From Diplolepis rosae (Eukaryota; Arthropoda; Insecta; Hymenoptera; Diplolepididae), in assembly GCA_030998225.1 (NCBI GenBank), contig JAPYXD010000745.1:248001-312000 (forward strand): a stretch of DNA of 64,000 bases. Reading direction: 5' to 3'. The position numbers and the translations under genes are program-made. Positions within the stretch are counted from its first letter, which is position 1. Each line of letters begins with the position of its first letter. Of the stretch, positions 1 to 12,705 are shown in pieces. Below the pieces are notes generated by a model that ran no database searches, was not told the DNA's origin, and was given only the letters and a program-made list of their open reading frames with translations.

Positions 1-265
1 GCTGAGAACTGAAATCAAGGATACCTGGATTATATTTTAGAGATCCCGTCATTGTGAAAATTATATCTAGTAGTCCAGGTGCTTAAAAACCATCTTCCTC
101 AGGAAATTTGAGCTGAGAGCTGAAAATTAAGATACCTAGTTGATATTTTAGAGATCCCGTCATTTTGATAATTATATTTAGAAGTCAAGGTGCTTAAAAT
201 ACATCTTCCTGTGGGATCTTAAGCTGAGAACTGAAATTAAGGATACCTGGATTATATTTTAGAGA

Positions 266-281
266 TCCCGTCATTTTGAAA
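266..281 (-). other. Representative conserved core, weakly CENP-B-box-like
   Basis: Read on the minus strand the core is TTTCAAAATGACGGGA. The mammalian CENP-B box consensus is NTTCGNNNNANNCGGGN. The CGGG half matches exactly and a TTC is present, but one base too close; the G after TTC is A and the central A is not matched. This segment recurs once in almost every monomer, but H monomers change CCCGTC to CACGTC and so lose the CGGG. Treat it as resemblance only. Confidence 0.3.
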
Positions 282-283
282 AT
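273..283. other. Representative 11-bp dyad ATTTTGAAAAT
   Basis: A perfect inverted repeat (ATTTT, central base, AAAAT) next to the conserved CCCGTC core. The common variant ATTTTCAAAAT only swaps the central base for its complement and keeps the symmetry. The C subtype (ATTGTGAAAAT) and the F subtype (ATTTAAAAAAT) break it. Could be a protein-binding dyad or simply an A/T-rich palindrome. Confidence 0.5.
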
Positions 284-555
284 TATATCTAGTAGTGCAG
301 GTGCTTAAAAACCATCATCCTCAGGAAATTTGAGCTAAGAGCTGAAAATTAAGATACCTAGTTGATATTATAGAGATCCCGTCATTTTGAAAATTATATT
401 TAGTAGTCCAGGTGCTTAAAAAACATCTTCCTCAGGGAACTTAAGCTGAGAACTGAAGTTAAGGACAACTGGATTATATTTTAGAGATCCCGTCGTTTTG
501 AAAATTATATCTAGTAGTGCAGGTGCTTAAAAACCATCTGCCTCAGGGAACGTAA

Positions 556-666
556 TCTGAGAACTGAAAATTAAGATACCTAGTTGATATTATAAAGATC
601 CCGTCATTTTGAAAATTATATTTAGAAGTCAAGTTCCTGAAATACATCTTTCCAAAGGGAATTTAA
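556..666 (+). repeat. Chimeric D-front / K-back monomer
   Basis: The left part reads as the D or B form (TCTGAGAACTGAAAATTAAG, CTAGTTGATATTATA, TTTAGAAGTCAAG). The right end is K-like (TTCCTGAAATACATC followed by CCAAAGGGAATTTAA), with one extra T before CCAAAGGG. It lacks the GAATTC of the true K monomers, which first appear 27 kb further on. It may be a recombinant or an ancestor of K; which one cannot be decided from one copy. Confidence 0.7.
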
Positions 667-1887
667 GCTGAGAACTTAAATTAAGGATACCTGGATTATA
701 TTTTGGAGATCCCGTCGTTTTGTAAATTATATCTAGTAGTGCAGGTGCTTAAAAACCATCTTCCTCAGGAAATTTGAGCTAAGAGCTTAAAATTAAGATA
801 CCTAGTTGATATTATAAAGATCCCGTCATTTTGAAAATTATATTCAGTAGTCCAGGTGCTTAAAAAACATCTTCCTCAGGGAATTTAAGCTGAGAACTAA
901 AATTAAGGATACCTGGATTTTATTTTAGAGTTCCCGTCGTTTTGAAAATTATATCTAGTAGTCCAGGTGCTTAAAAAACATCTTCCTCAGGTAATTTGAG
1001 CTAAGAGCTGAAAAATTAAGATACCTAGTCGATATTATAGAGATCCCGTCTTTTTGAAAATTATATTTAGTAGTCGAGGTGCTTAAAAAACATCTTCCTC
1101 AGGGAACTTAAGCTGAGAACTGAAGTTAAGGACAACTGGATTATATTTTAGAGATCCCGTCATTGTGAAAATTATATCTAGTAGTCCAGGTGCTTAAAAA
1201 CCATCTTCCTCAGGAAATTTGAGCTAAGAGCTGAAAATTAAGATACCTAGTTGATATTATAGAGATCCCGTCATTTTGAAAATTATATTCAGTAGTCCAG
1301 GTGCTTAAAAACATCTTCCTCAGGAAATTTGAGCTAAGAGCTGAAAATTAAGATACCTAGTTGATATTATAGAGATCCCGTCATTTTGAAAATTATATTT
1401 AGTAGTCCAGGTGCTTAAAAAACATCTTCCTCAGGGAACTTAAGCTGAGAACTGAAGTTAAGGACAACTGGATTATATTTTAGAGATCCCGTCATTGTGA
1501 AAATTATATCTAGTAGTCCAGGTGCTTAAAAACCATCTTCCTCAGGAAATTTGAGCTAAGAGCTGAAAATTAAGATACCTAGTTGATATTATAAAGATCC
1601 CGTCATTTTCAAAATTATATCTAGTAGTCAACGTGATTAAAAACCATCTTCCTCAGGGAATTTAAGCTGAGAACTAAAATTAAGGATACCTGGATTATAT
1701 TTTAGAGATCCCGTCGTTTTGAAAATTATATCTAGTAGTTCAGGTGCTTAAAAACCATCTTCCTCAGGAAATTTGAGCTAAGAGCTGAAAATTAAGATAC
1801 CTAGTTGATATTATAAAGATCCCGTCATTTTCAAAATTATATCTAGTAGTCCACGTGCTTAAAAACCATCTTACTCAGGGATCTTAA

Positions 1888-1998
1888 GCTGAGAACTAAA
1901 ATTAAGGATAGCTGGATTATATTTTAGACATCACGTCATTTTGAAAATTATATTCAGTAGTCCAGGTGCTTAAAAAACATCTTTCTCAGGGAACTTAA
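1888..1998 (+). repeat. Chimeric H-front / B-back monomer
   Basis: The first half is diagnostic for H (GGATAGCTGGATTATAT, GACATCACGTC). After the shared TTTTGAAAATTATA it switches to the B-class tail TTCAGTAGTCCAGG and CATCTTTCTCAGG. True H monomers continue with CTAGTAGTCCAAGTGCC and are 110 bp; this one is 111 bp. The switch lies inside the identical TTTTGAAAATTATA stretch, as expected for a crossover within a monomer. Confidence 0.75.
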
Positions 1999-2337
1999 GC
2001 TGAGAACTGAAATTAAGGATACCTGGATTATATTTTAGAGATCCCGTCATTTTGAAAATTATATCTAGTAGTGCAGGTGCTTAAAAAACATCTGCCTCAG
2101 AGAACGTAATCTGAGAACAGAAAATTAAGATACCTAGTTGATATTATAGAGATCCCGTCATTTTGATAATTATATTTAGAAGTCAAGGTGCTTAAAAAAC
2201 ATCTTCCTCAGGGAATTTAAGCTGAGAACTAAAATTAAGGATACCTGGATTTTATTTTAGAGATCCCGTCGTTTTGAAAATTATATCTAGTAGTGCAGGT
2301 GCTTAAAAACCATCTTCCTCAGGTAATTTGAGCTAAG

Positions 2338-2375
2338 AGCAGAAAATAAAGAAACCAATGTGAAATTATAAAGAT
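2338..2375 (+). other. Cluster of changes within one monomer
   Basis: A B-class monomer reads AGAAAATAAAGAAACCAATG where neighbours read TGAAAATTAAGATACCTAG, with further changes in the next bases (TGAAATTATA for TTGATATTATA). Neighbouring monomers are normal. This could be a mutation cluster, a converted patch or a sequencing error. Confidence 0.55.
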
Positions 2376-4551
2376 CCCGTCATTTTGAAAATTATATTCA
2401 GTAGTCCAGGTGCTTAAAAAACATCTTTCTCAGGAAATTTGAGCTAAGAGCTGAAAATTAAGATACCTAGTTGATATTATAGAGATCCCGTCATTTTGAA
2501 AATTATATTTAGTAGTCCAGGTGCTTAAAAAACATCTTCCTCAGGGAACTTAAGCTAAGAACTGAAGTTAAGGACAGCTGGATTATATTTTAGAGATCCC
2601 GTCATTGTGAAAATTATATCTAGTAGTCCAGGTGCTTAAAAACCATCTTCCTCAGGAAATTTGAGCTAAGAGCTGAAACTTAAGATACCTAGATTATATT
2701 TTAGAGATCCCGTCATTTTGAAAATTATATCTAGTAGTCCAGGTGCTTAAAAAACATCTTCCTCAGGGAATTTAAGCTGAGAACTAAAATTAAGGATACC
2801 TGGATTATATTTTAGAGATCCCGTCGTTTTGAAAATTATATCTAGTAGTTCAGGTGCTTAAAAACCATCTTCCTCAGGAAATTTGAGCTAAGAGCTGAAA
2901 ATTAAGATACCTAGTTGATATTATAGAGATCCCGTCATTTTGAAAATTATATTTAGTAGTCCAGGTGCTTAAAAAACATCTTCCTCAGGGAACTTAATCT
3001 GAGAACTGAAATTAAGGATACCTGGATTATATTTTAGAGATCCCGTCATTTTGAAAATTATATCTAGTAGTGCAGGTGCTTAAAAACCATCTTCCTCAGG
3101 AAATTTGAGCTAAGAGCTGAAAATTAAGATACCTAGTTGATATTATAAAGATCCCGTCATTTTGAAAATTATATTCAGTAGTCCAGGTGCTTAAAAAACA
3201 TCTTCCTCAGGGAACTTAAGCTAAGAACTGAAGTTAAGGACAGATGGATTATATTTTAGAGATCCCGTCATTGTGAAAATTATATCTAGTAGTCCAGGTG
3301 CTTAAAAACCATCTGCCTCAGGGAAAGTAATCTGAGAACTGAAAATTAAGATACCTAGTTGATATTATAGAGATCCCGTCATTTTGATAATTATATTTAG
3401 AAGTCAAGGTGCTTAAAAAACATCTTCCTCAGGGAATTTAATCCGAGAACTTAAATTAAGGATACCTGGATTATATTTTGGAGATCCCGTCATTTTGAAA
3501 ATTATATCTAGTAGTGCAGGTGCTTAAAAACCATCTTCCTCAGGAAATTTGAGCTAAGAGCTGAAAATTAAGATTCCTAGTTGATATTATCAAGATACAT
3601 TCATTTTGAAAATTATATTCAGTAGTCCAGGTGCTTAAAAAACATCTTCCTCAGGGAACTTAAGCTAAGAACTGAAGTTAAGGACAGCTGGATTATATTT
3701 TAGAGATCCCGTCATTGTGAAAATTATATCTAGTAGTCCAGGTGCTTAAAAACTATCTGCCTCAGGGAACGTAATCTGAGAACTGAAAATTAAGATACCT
3801 AGTTGATATTATAGAGATCCCGTCATTTTAATAATTATATTTAGAAGTCAAGGTGCTTAAAAAACATCTTCCTCAGGGAATTTAAGCTGAGAACTAAAAT
3901 TAAGGATACCTGGATTTTATTTTAGAGATCCCGTCGTTTTGAAAATTATATCTAGTAGTGCAGGTGCTTAAAAACCATCTTCCTCAGGTAATTTGAGCTA
4001 AGAGCTGAAAATTAAGATACCTAGTTGATATTATACAGATCCCGTCATTTTGAAAATTATATTCAGTAGTCCAGGTGCTTAAAAAACATCTTTCTCAGGA
4101 AATTTGAGCTAAGAGCTGAAAATTAAGATACCTAGTTGATATTATAGAGATCCCGTCATTTTGAAAATTATATTTAGTAGTCCAGGTGCTTAAAAAACAT
4201 CTTCCTCAGGGAACTTAAGCTAAGAACTGAAGTTAAGGACAGCTGGATTATATTTTAGAGATCCCGTCATTGTGAAAATTATATCTAGTAGTCCAGGTGC
4301 TTAAAAACCATCTTCCTCAGGAAATTTGAGCTAAGAGCTGAAAATTAAGATACCTAGTTGATATTATAGAGATCCCGTCGTTTTGAAAATTATATCTAGT
4401 AGTTCAGGTGCTTAAAAACCATCTTCCTCAGGAAATTTGAGCGAAGAGCTGAAAATTAAGATACCTAGTTGATATTATAGAGATCCCGTCATTTTCAAAA
4501 TTATATCTAGTAGTCCAGGTGCTTAAAAACCATCTTACTCAGGGATCTTAA

Positions 4552-4883
4552 GCTGAGAACTAAAATTAAGGATAGCTGGATTATATTTTAGACATCACGT
4601 CATTTTGAAAATTATATCTAGTAGTCCAAGTGCCAAAAATACCTCTTCCTCAGGAAGTTAAGCTGAGAACTGAAAATTAAGATACCTAGTACATATTTTT
4701 GAGATCCCGTCATTTAAAAAATTATATTTAGTGTTCCAAGTGCCTAAAATACATCTTCCTCAGGGAACTTCAGCTGAGAACTGAAAATAAAGATACAGGG
4801 TACATATTTTAGAGATCCCGTCATTTTGAAAACTATAGTTAGTGGTCAAGGTGCTTAAAAAACATCTTCCTCAGGGAATTTAA
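4552..4883 (+). repeat. H-F-G cassette 1
   Basis: The first full cassette: H 4552-4661 (110 bp), F 4662-4772, G 4773-4883. F ends its AT segment with ATTTTTGAGATCCC, the form otherwise typical of the right half of the window. G ends with GTCAAGGTGCTTAAAAAAC instead of GTCCAGGTGCTTAAAGAAC and is followed by an E monomer, not the usual TCTGAG A-class monomer, so its right edge looks recombined. Confidence 0.9.
4645..4657. other. Representative 13-bp dyad CTTCCTCAGGAAG in H monomers
   Basis: A perfect inverted repeat with six-base arms around a central C, at the 3' end of H. It arises because H has lost one base there relative to other monomers (CAGGAAGTTAA against CAGGGAACTTAA), which also makes H 110 bp long. 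Other monomers have a shorter or imperfect version. Confidence 0.6.
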
Positions 4884-7769
4884 GCTGAGAACTAAAATTA
4901 AGGATACCTGGATTATATTTTGGAGATCCCGTCGTTTTGAAAATTATATCTAGTAGTGCAGGTGCATAAAAACCATCTTCCTCAGGAAATTTGAGATAAG
5001 AGCTGAAAATTAAGATACCTAGTAGATATTATAAAGATCCCGTCATTTTGAAAATTATATTCAGTAGTCCAGGTGCTTAAAAAACATCTTCCTCAGGGAA
5101 CTTAAGCTAAGAACTGAAGTTAAGGACAGATGGATTATATTTTAGAGATCCCGTCATTGTGAAAATTATATCTAGTAGTCCAGGTGCTTAAAAACCATCT
5201 GCCTCAGGGAACGTAATCTGAGAACTGAAAATTAAGATACCTAGTTGATATTATAGAGATCCCGTCATTTTAATAATTATATTTAGAAGTCAAGGTGCTT
5301 AAAAAACATCTTCCTCAGGGAATTTAAGCTGAGAACTAAAATTAAGGATACCTATTTCATATTTTAGAGATCCCGTCGTTTTGAAAATTATATCTAGTAG
5401 TGCAGGTGCTTAAAAACCATCTTCCTCAGGAAATTTGAGCTAAGAGCTGAAAATTAAGATACCTAGTTGATATTATAAAGATCCCGTCATTTTGAAAATT
5501 ATATTCAGTAGTCCAGGTGCTTAAAAAACATCTTTCTCAGGAAATTTGAGCTAAGAGATGAAAATTAAGATACCTAGTTGATATTATAGAGATCCCGTCA
5601 TTTTGAAAATTATATTTAGTAGTCCAGGTGCTTAAAAAACATCTTCCTCAGGGAACTTAAGCTAAGAACTGAAGTTAAGGACAGCTGGATTATATTTTAG
5701 AGATCCCGTCATTGTGAAAATTATATCTAGTAGTCCAGGTGCTTAAAAACCATCTTCCTCAGGAAATTTGAGCTAAGAGCTGAAAATTAAGATACCTAGT
5801 TGATATTATAAAGATCCCGTCATTTTAATAATTATATTTAGAAGTCAAGGTGCTTAAAAAACATCTTCCTCAGGGAATTTAAGCTGAGAACTAAAATTAA
5901 GGATACCTGGATTTTATTTTAGAGATCCCGTCGTTTTGAAAATTATATCTAGTAGTGCAGGTGCTTAAAAACCATCTTCCTCAGGAAATTTGAGCTAAGA
6001 GCTGAAAATTAAGATACCTAGTTGATATTATACAGATCCCGTCATTTTGAAAATTATATTCAGTAGTCCAGGTGCTTAAAAAACATCTTTCTCAGGAAAT
6101 TTGAGCTAAGAGATGAAAATTAAGATACCTAGTTGATATTATAGAGATCCCGTCATTTTGAAAATTATATTTAGTAGTCCAGGTGCTTAAAAAACATCTT
6201 CCTCAGGGAACTTAAGCTAAGAACTGAAGTTAAGGACAGCTGGATTATATTTTAGAGATCCCGTCATTGTGAAAATTATATCTAGTAGTCCAGGTGCTTA
6301 AAAACCATCTTCCTCAGGAAATTTGAGCTAAGAGCTGAAAAATTAAGATACCTAGTTGATATTATAGAGATCCCGTCATTTTAACATTTAGATTTAGTAG
6401 TCCAGGTGCTTAAAAAACATCTTCCTCAGGGAATTTAAGCTGAGAACTAAAATTAAGGATACCTGGATTTTATTTTAGAGATCCCGTCGTTTTGAAAATT
6501 ATATCTAGTAGTTCAGGTGCTTAAAAACCATCTTCCTCAGGAAATTTGAGCTAAGAGCTGAAAATTAAGATACCTAGTTGATATTATACAGATCCCGTCA
6601 TTTTGAAAATTATATTCAGTAGTCCAGGTGCTTAAAAAACATCTTTCTCAGGAAATTTGAGCTAAGAGCTGAAAATTAAGATACCTAGTTGATATTATAG
6701 AGATCCCGTCATTTTGAAAACCATATTTAGTAGTTCAGGTGCTTAAAAACCATCTTCCTCAGGAAATTTGAGCTAAGAGCTGAAAATTAAGATACCTAGT
6801 TGATATTATACAGATCCCGTCATTTTGAAAATTATATTCAGTAGTCCAGGTGCTTAAAAAACATCTTTCTCAGGAAATTTGAGCTAAGAGCTGAAAATTA
6901 AGATACCTAGTTGATATTATAGAGATCCCGTCATTTTGAAAATTATATTTAGTAGTCCAGGTGCTTAAAAAACATCTTCCTCAGGGAACTTAAGCTAAGA
7001 ACTGAAGTTAAGGACAGCTGGATTATATTTTAGAGATCCCGTCATTGTGAAAATTATATCTAGTAGTCCAGGTGCTTAAAAACCATCTTCCTCAGGAAAT
7101 TTGAGCTAAGAGCTGAAAATTAAGATACCTAGTTGATATTATAAAGATCCCGTCATTTTGAAAATTATATCTAGTAGTCCAGGTGCTTAAAAACCATCTT
7201 CCTCAGGAAATTTGAGCTAAGAGCTGAAAATTAAGATACCTAGTTGATATTATAAAGATCCGTTCATTTTGAAAATTATATTCAGTAGTCCAGGTGCTTA
7301 AAAACCATCTTCCTCAGGTAATTTGAGCTAAGAGCTGAAAATTAAGATACCTAGTTGATATTATACAGATCCCGTCATTTTGAAAATTATATTCAGTAGT
7401 CCAGGTGCTTAAAAAACATCTTTCTCAGGAAATTTGAGCTAAGAGCTGAAAATTAAGATACCTAGTTGATATTATAGAGATCCCGTCATTTTGAAAATTA
7501 TATTTAGTAGTCCAGGTGCTTAAAAAACATCTTCCTCAGGGAACTTAAGCTAAGAACTGAAGTTAAGGACAGCTGGATTATATTTTAGAGATCCCGTCAT
7601 TGTGAAAATTATATCTAGTAGTCCAGGTGCTTAAAAACCATCTTCCTCAGGAAATTTGAGCTAAGAGCTGAAAATTAAGATACCTAGTTGATATTATAAA
7701 GATCCCGTCATTTTCAAAATTATATCTAGTAGTCCAGGTGCCTAAAATACCTCTTCCTCAGGAAGTTAA

Positions 7770-8101
7770 GCTGAGAACTGAAAATTAAGATACCTAGTAC
7801 ATATTTTAGAGATCCCGTCATTTTGAAAATTATATCTAGTAGTCCAAGTGCCAAAAATACCTCTTCCTCAGGAAGTTAAGCTGAGAACTGAAAATTAAGA
7901 TACCTAGTACATATATTAGAGATCCCGTCATTTAAAAAATTATATTTAGTGTTCCAAGTGCCTAAAATACATCTTCCTCAGGGAACTACAGCTGAGAACT
8001 GAAAATAAAGATACAGGGTACATATTTTAGAGATCCCGTCATTTTGAAAACTATAGTTAGTGGTCCAGGTGCTTAAAGAACATCTTCCTCAGGGAACTTA
8101 A
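7770..8101 (+). repeat. H-F-G cassette 2, first monomer chimeric
   Basis: The first monomer (7770-7879) begins as F (CTAGTACATATTTTAGAGATCCC) and ends as H (CCAAGTGCCAAAAATACC, CAGGAAG), so it is an F/H hybrid. F (7880-7990) has ATATATTAGAG and ends GAACTACAG, a private form shared only with cassettes 5, 6 and 7. The monomer just before (ending at 7769) also has an H-like tail on a B-class front. Confidence 0.88.
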
Positions 8102-10764
8102 TCTGAGAACTGAAATTAAGGATACCTGGATTATATTTTAGAGATCCCGTCATTTTGAAAATTATATCTAGTATTGCAGGTGCTTAAAAACCATCATCCT
8201 CAGGAAATTTGAGCTAAGATCTGAAAATTAAGATACCTAGTTGATATTATAAAGATCCCGTCATTTTCAAAATTATATCTAGTAGTCCAGGTGCTTAAAA
8301 ACCATCTGCCTCAGGGAACTTAAGCTAAGAACTGAAGTTAAGGACAACTGGATTATATTTTACAGATCCCGTCATTGTGAAAATTATATCTAGTAGTCCA
8401 GGTGCTTAAAAACCATCTGCCTCAGAGAACGTAATCTGAGAACAGAAAATTAAGATACCTAGTTGATATTATAGAGATCCCGTCATTTTGATAATTATAT
8501 TTAGAAGTCAAGGTGCTTAAAAAACATCTTCCTCAGGGAATTTAAGCTGAGAACTAAAATTAAGGATACCTGGATTATATTTTAGAGATCCCGTCGTTTT
8601 GAAAATTATATCTAGTAGTGCAGGTGCTTAAAAACCATCTTCCTCAGGTAATTTGAGATAAGAGCTGAAAATTAAGATACCTAGTTGATATTATAAAGAT
8701 CCCGTCATTTTGAAAATTATATTCAGTAGTCCAGGTGCTTAAAAAACATCTTCCTCAGGGAACTTAAGCTAAGAACTGAAGTTAAGGACAACTGGATTAT
8801 ATTTTAGAGATCCCGTCATTGTGAAAAGTATATCTAGTATTCCAGGTGCTTAAAAACTATCTGCCTCAGGGAACGTAATCTGAGAACTGAAAATTAAGAT
8901 ACCTAGTTGATATTATAGATATCCCGTCATTTTAATAATTATATTTAGAAGTCAAGGTGCTTAAAAAACATATTCCTCAGGGAATTTAAGCTGAGAACTA
9001 AAATTAAGGATACCTGGATTTTATTTTAGAGATCCCGTCCTTTTGAAAATTATATCTAGTAGTGCAGGTGCTTAAAAACCATCTTCCTCAGGGAATTTGA
9101 GCTAAGAGCTGAAAATTAAGATACCTAGTTGATATTATAAAGATCCCGTCATTTTGAAAATTATATTCAGTAGTCCAGGTGCTTAAAAAACATCTTCCTC
9201 AGGGAATTTAAGCTGAGAACTAAAATTAAGGATACCTGGATTTTATTTTAGAGATCCCGTCGTTTTGAAAATTATATCTAGTAGTGCAGGTGCTTAAAAA
9301 CCATCTTCCTCAGGTAATTTGAGCTAAGAGCTGAAAATTAAGATACCTAGTTGATATTATACAGATCCCGTCATTTTGAAAATTATATTCAGTAGTCCAG
9401 GTGCTTAAAAAACATCTTTCTCAGGAAATTTGAGCTAAGAGCTGAAAATTAAGATACCTAGTTGATATTATAGAGATCCCGTCATTTTGAAAATTATATT
9501 TAGTAGTCCAGGTGCTTAAAAAACATCTTCCTCAGGGAACTTAAGCTAAGAACTGAAGTTAAGGACAGCTGGATTATATTTTAGAGATCCCGTCATTGTG
9601 AAAATTATATCTAGTAGTCCAGGTGCTTAAAAACCATCTTCCTCAGGAAATTTGAGCTAAGAGCTGAAAATTAAGATACCTAGTTGATATTATAAAGATC
9701 CCGTCATTTTCAAAATTATATCTAGTAGTCCAGGTGCTTAAAAAACATCTTCCTCAGGGAACTTAAGCTAAGAACTGAAGTTAAGGACAGCTGGATTATA
9801 TTTTAGAGATCCCGTCATTGTGAAAATTATATCTAGTAGTCCAGGTGCTTAAAAACCATCTTCCTCAGGAAATTTGAGCTAAGAGCTGAAAATTAAGATA
9901 CCTAGTTGATATTATAAAGATCCCGCCATTTTCAAAATTATATCTAGTAGTCCAGGTGCTTAAAAACATCTTCCTCAGGGAATTTAAGCTGAGAACTAAA
10001 ATTAAGGATACCTGGATTTTATTTTAGAGATCCCGTCGTTTTGAAAATTATATCTAGTAGTGCAGGTGCTTAAAAACCATCTTCCTCAGGTAATTTGAGC
10101 TAAGAGCTGAAAATTAAGATACCTAGTTGATATTATACAGATCCCGTCATTTTGAAAATTATATTCAGTAGTCCAGGTGCTTAAAAAACATCTTTCTCAG
10201 GAAATTTGAGCTAAGAGCTGAAAATTAAGATACCTAGTTGATATTATAGAGATCCCGTCATTTTGAAAATTATATTTAGTAGTCCAGGTGCTTAAAAAAC
10301 ATCTTCCTCAGGGAACTTAAGCTAAGAACTGAAGTTAAGGACAGCTGGATTATATTTTAGAGATCCCGTCATTGTGAAAATTATATCTAGTAGTCCAGGT
10401 GCTTAAAAACCATCTTCCTCAGGAAATTTGAGCTAAGAGCTGAAAATTAAGATACCTAGTTGATATTATAAAGATCCCGTCATTTTCAAAATTATATCTA
10501 GTAGTCCAGGTGCTTAAAATACCTCTTCCTCAGGAAGTTAAGCTGAGAACTGAAAATTAAGGCTACCTGGATTATATTTTAGAGATCCCGTCGTTTTGAA
10601 AATTATATCTAGTAGTTCAGGTGCTTAAAAACCATCTTCCTCAGGGAATTTGAGCTAAGAGCTGAAAATTAAGATACCTAGTTGATATTATAAAGATCCC
10701 GTCATTTTCAAAATTATATCTTGTAGTCCAGGTGCTTAAAAACCATCTTACTCAGGGATCTTAA

Positions 10765-11096
10765 GCTGAGAACTAAAATTAAGGATAGCTGGATTATATT
10801 TTAGACATCACGTCATTTTGAAAATTATATCTAGTAGTCCAAGTGCCAAAAATACCTCTTCCTCAGGAAGTTAAGCTGAGAACTGAAAATTAAGATACCT
10901 AGTACATATTTTAGAGATCCCGTCATTTAAAAAATTATATTTAGTGTTCCAAGTGCCTAAAATACATCTTCCTCAGGGAACTTCAGCTGAGAACTGAAAA
11001 TAAAGATACAGTGTACATATTTTAGAGATCCCGTCATTTTGAAAACTATAGTTAGTGGTCCAGGTGCTTAAAAAACATCTTCCTCAGGGAATTTAA
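10765..11096 (+). repeat. H-F-G cassette 3
   Basis: G has ACAGTGTAC where all others have ACAGGGTAC. Like cassette 1, its G ends in TTAAAAAAC and is followed by an E-type monomer, so these two may share a recombination history. Confidence 0.88.
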
Positions 11097-12095
11097 GCTG
11101 AGAACTAAAATTAAGGATACCTAGATTATATTTTAGATATCCCGTCGTGTTGAAAATTATATCTAGTAGTGCAGGTGCTTAAAAACCATCTTCCTCAGGT
11201 AATTTGAGATAAGAGCTGAAAATTAAGATACCTAGTTGATATTATACAGATCCCGTCATTTTGAAAATTATATTCAGTAGTCCAGGTGCTTAAAAAACAT
11301 CTTTCTCAGGAAATTTGAGCTAAGAGCTGAAAATTAAGATACCTAGTTGATATTATAGAGATCCCGTCATTTTGAAAATTATATTTATTAGTCCAGGTGC
11401 TTAAAAAACATCTTCCTCAGGGAACTTAAGCTGAGAACTAAAATTAAGGATACCTGGATTTTATTTTAGAGATCCCGTCGTTTTGAAAATTATATCTAGT
11501 AGTGCAGGTGCTTAAAAACCATCTTCCTCAGGAAATTTGAGCTAAGAGCTGAAAATTAAGATACCTAGTTGATATTATACAGATCCCGTCATTTTGAAAA
11601 TTATATTCAGTAGTCCAGGTGCTTAAAAAACATCTTTCTCAGGAAATTTGAGCTAAGAGCTGAAAATTAAGATACCTAGTTGATATTATAGAGATCCCGT
11701 CATTTTGAAAATTATATTTAGAAGTCAAGGTGCTTAAAAAACATCTTCCTCAGGGAATTTAAGCTGAGAACTAAAATTAAGGATACCTGGATTATATTTT
11801 AGAGATCCCGTCATTGTGAAAATTATATCTAGTAGTCCAGGTGCTTAAAAACCATCTTCCTCAGGAAATTTGAGCTAAGAGCTGAAAATTAAGATACCTA
11901 GTTGATATTATAAAGATCCCGTCATTTTCAAAATTATATCTAGTAGTCCAGGTGCTTAAAAAACATCTTCCTCAGGGAATTTGAGCTAAGAGCTCAAATT
12001 AAAGATACCTAGTTGATATTATAAAGATCCCGTCATTTTCAAAATTATATCTAGTAGTCCAGGTGCTTAAAAACCATCTTACTCAGGGATCTTAA

Positions 12096-12427
12096 GCTGA
12101 GAACTAAAATTAAGGATAGCTGGATTATATTTTAGACATCACGTCATTTTGAAAATTATATCTAGTAGTCCAAGTGCCAAAAATACCTCTTCCTCAGGAA
12201 GTTAAGCTGAGAACTGAAAATTAAGATACCTAGTACATATATTAGAGATCCCGTCATTTAAAAAATTATATTTAGTGTTCCAAGTGCCTAAAATACATCT
12301 TCCTCAGGGAACTTCAGCTGAGAACTGAAAATAAAGATACAGGGTACATATTTTAGAGATCCCGTCATTTTGAAAACTATAGTTAGTGGTCCAGGTGCTT
12401 AAAGAACATCTTCCTCAGGGAACTTAA
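12096..12427 (+). repeat. H-F-G cassette 4
   Basis: Typical left-half form: H with GCCAAAAATACCTC, F with ATATATTAGAG, G with TTAAAGAAC. It is followed by the TCTGAG A-class monomer with a private TAGTAGAGCAGG. Confidence 0.9.
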
Positions 12428-12649
12428 TCTGAGAACTGAAATTAAGGATACCTGGATTATATTTTAGAGATCCCGTCATTTTGAAAATTATATCTAGTAG
12501 AGCAGGTGCTTAAAAACCATCATCCTCAGGAAATTTGAGCTAAGATCTGAAAATTAAGATACCTAGTTGATATTATAAAGATCCCGTCATTTTCAAAATT
12601 ATATCTAGTAGTCCAGGTGCTTAAAAACCATATTCCTCAGGGAACTTAA

Positions 12650-12705
12650 GCTAAGAAATGAAGTTAATGATAACTGGTTTATTTTTTAGAGATACTGTCA
12701 TTGTG
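12650..12705 (+). other. Cluster of changes within one C monomer
   Basis: Reads GAAATGAAGTTAATGATAAC, then TGGTTTATTTTTTAGAGATACTGTC. Neighbours have GAACTGAAGTTAAGGACAAC and TGGATTATATTTTAGAGATCCCGTC. At least six differences fall within about 55 bases, and the CpG core is lost (ATACTGTC). Confidence 0.6.

Larger units (their letters stand above)
1..4551 (+). repeat. Alternating A/B monomer block without H-F-G cassettes
   Basis: About 41 monomers, mainly alternating A-class (GGATACCTGGATT, or the C subtype GAAGTTAAGGACAACTGG) and B-class (AGATACCTAGTTGAT) copies. Two B-class copies sit side by side in a few places, for example around 1,217-1,440. No gene or unique sequence is present. Two chimeric monomers (556-666 and 1,888-1,998) carry halves of subtypes that are otherwise found further right. 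Confidence 0.85.

Noticed and set aside
4552..4661. CACGTCA in H as a bZIP or CRE-type regulatory site
   Set aside because: A TGACG half-site exists in nearly every monomer, so the match carries little information and no promoter context is present.
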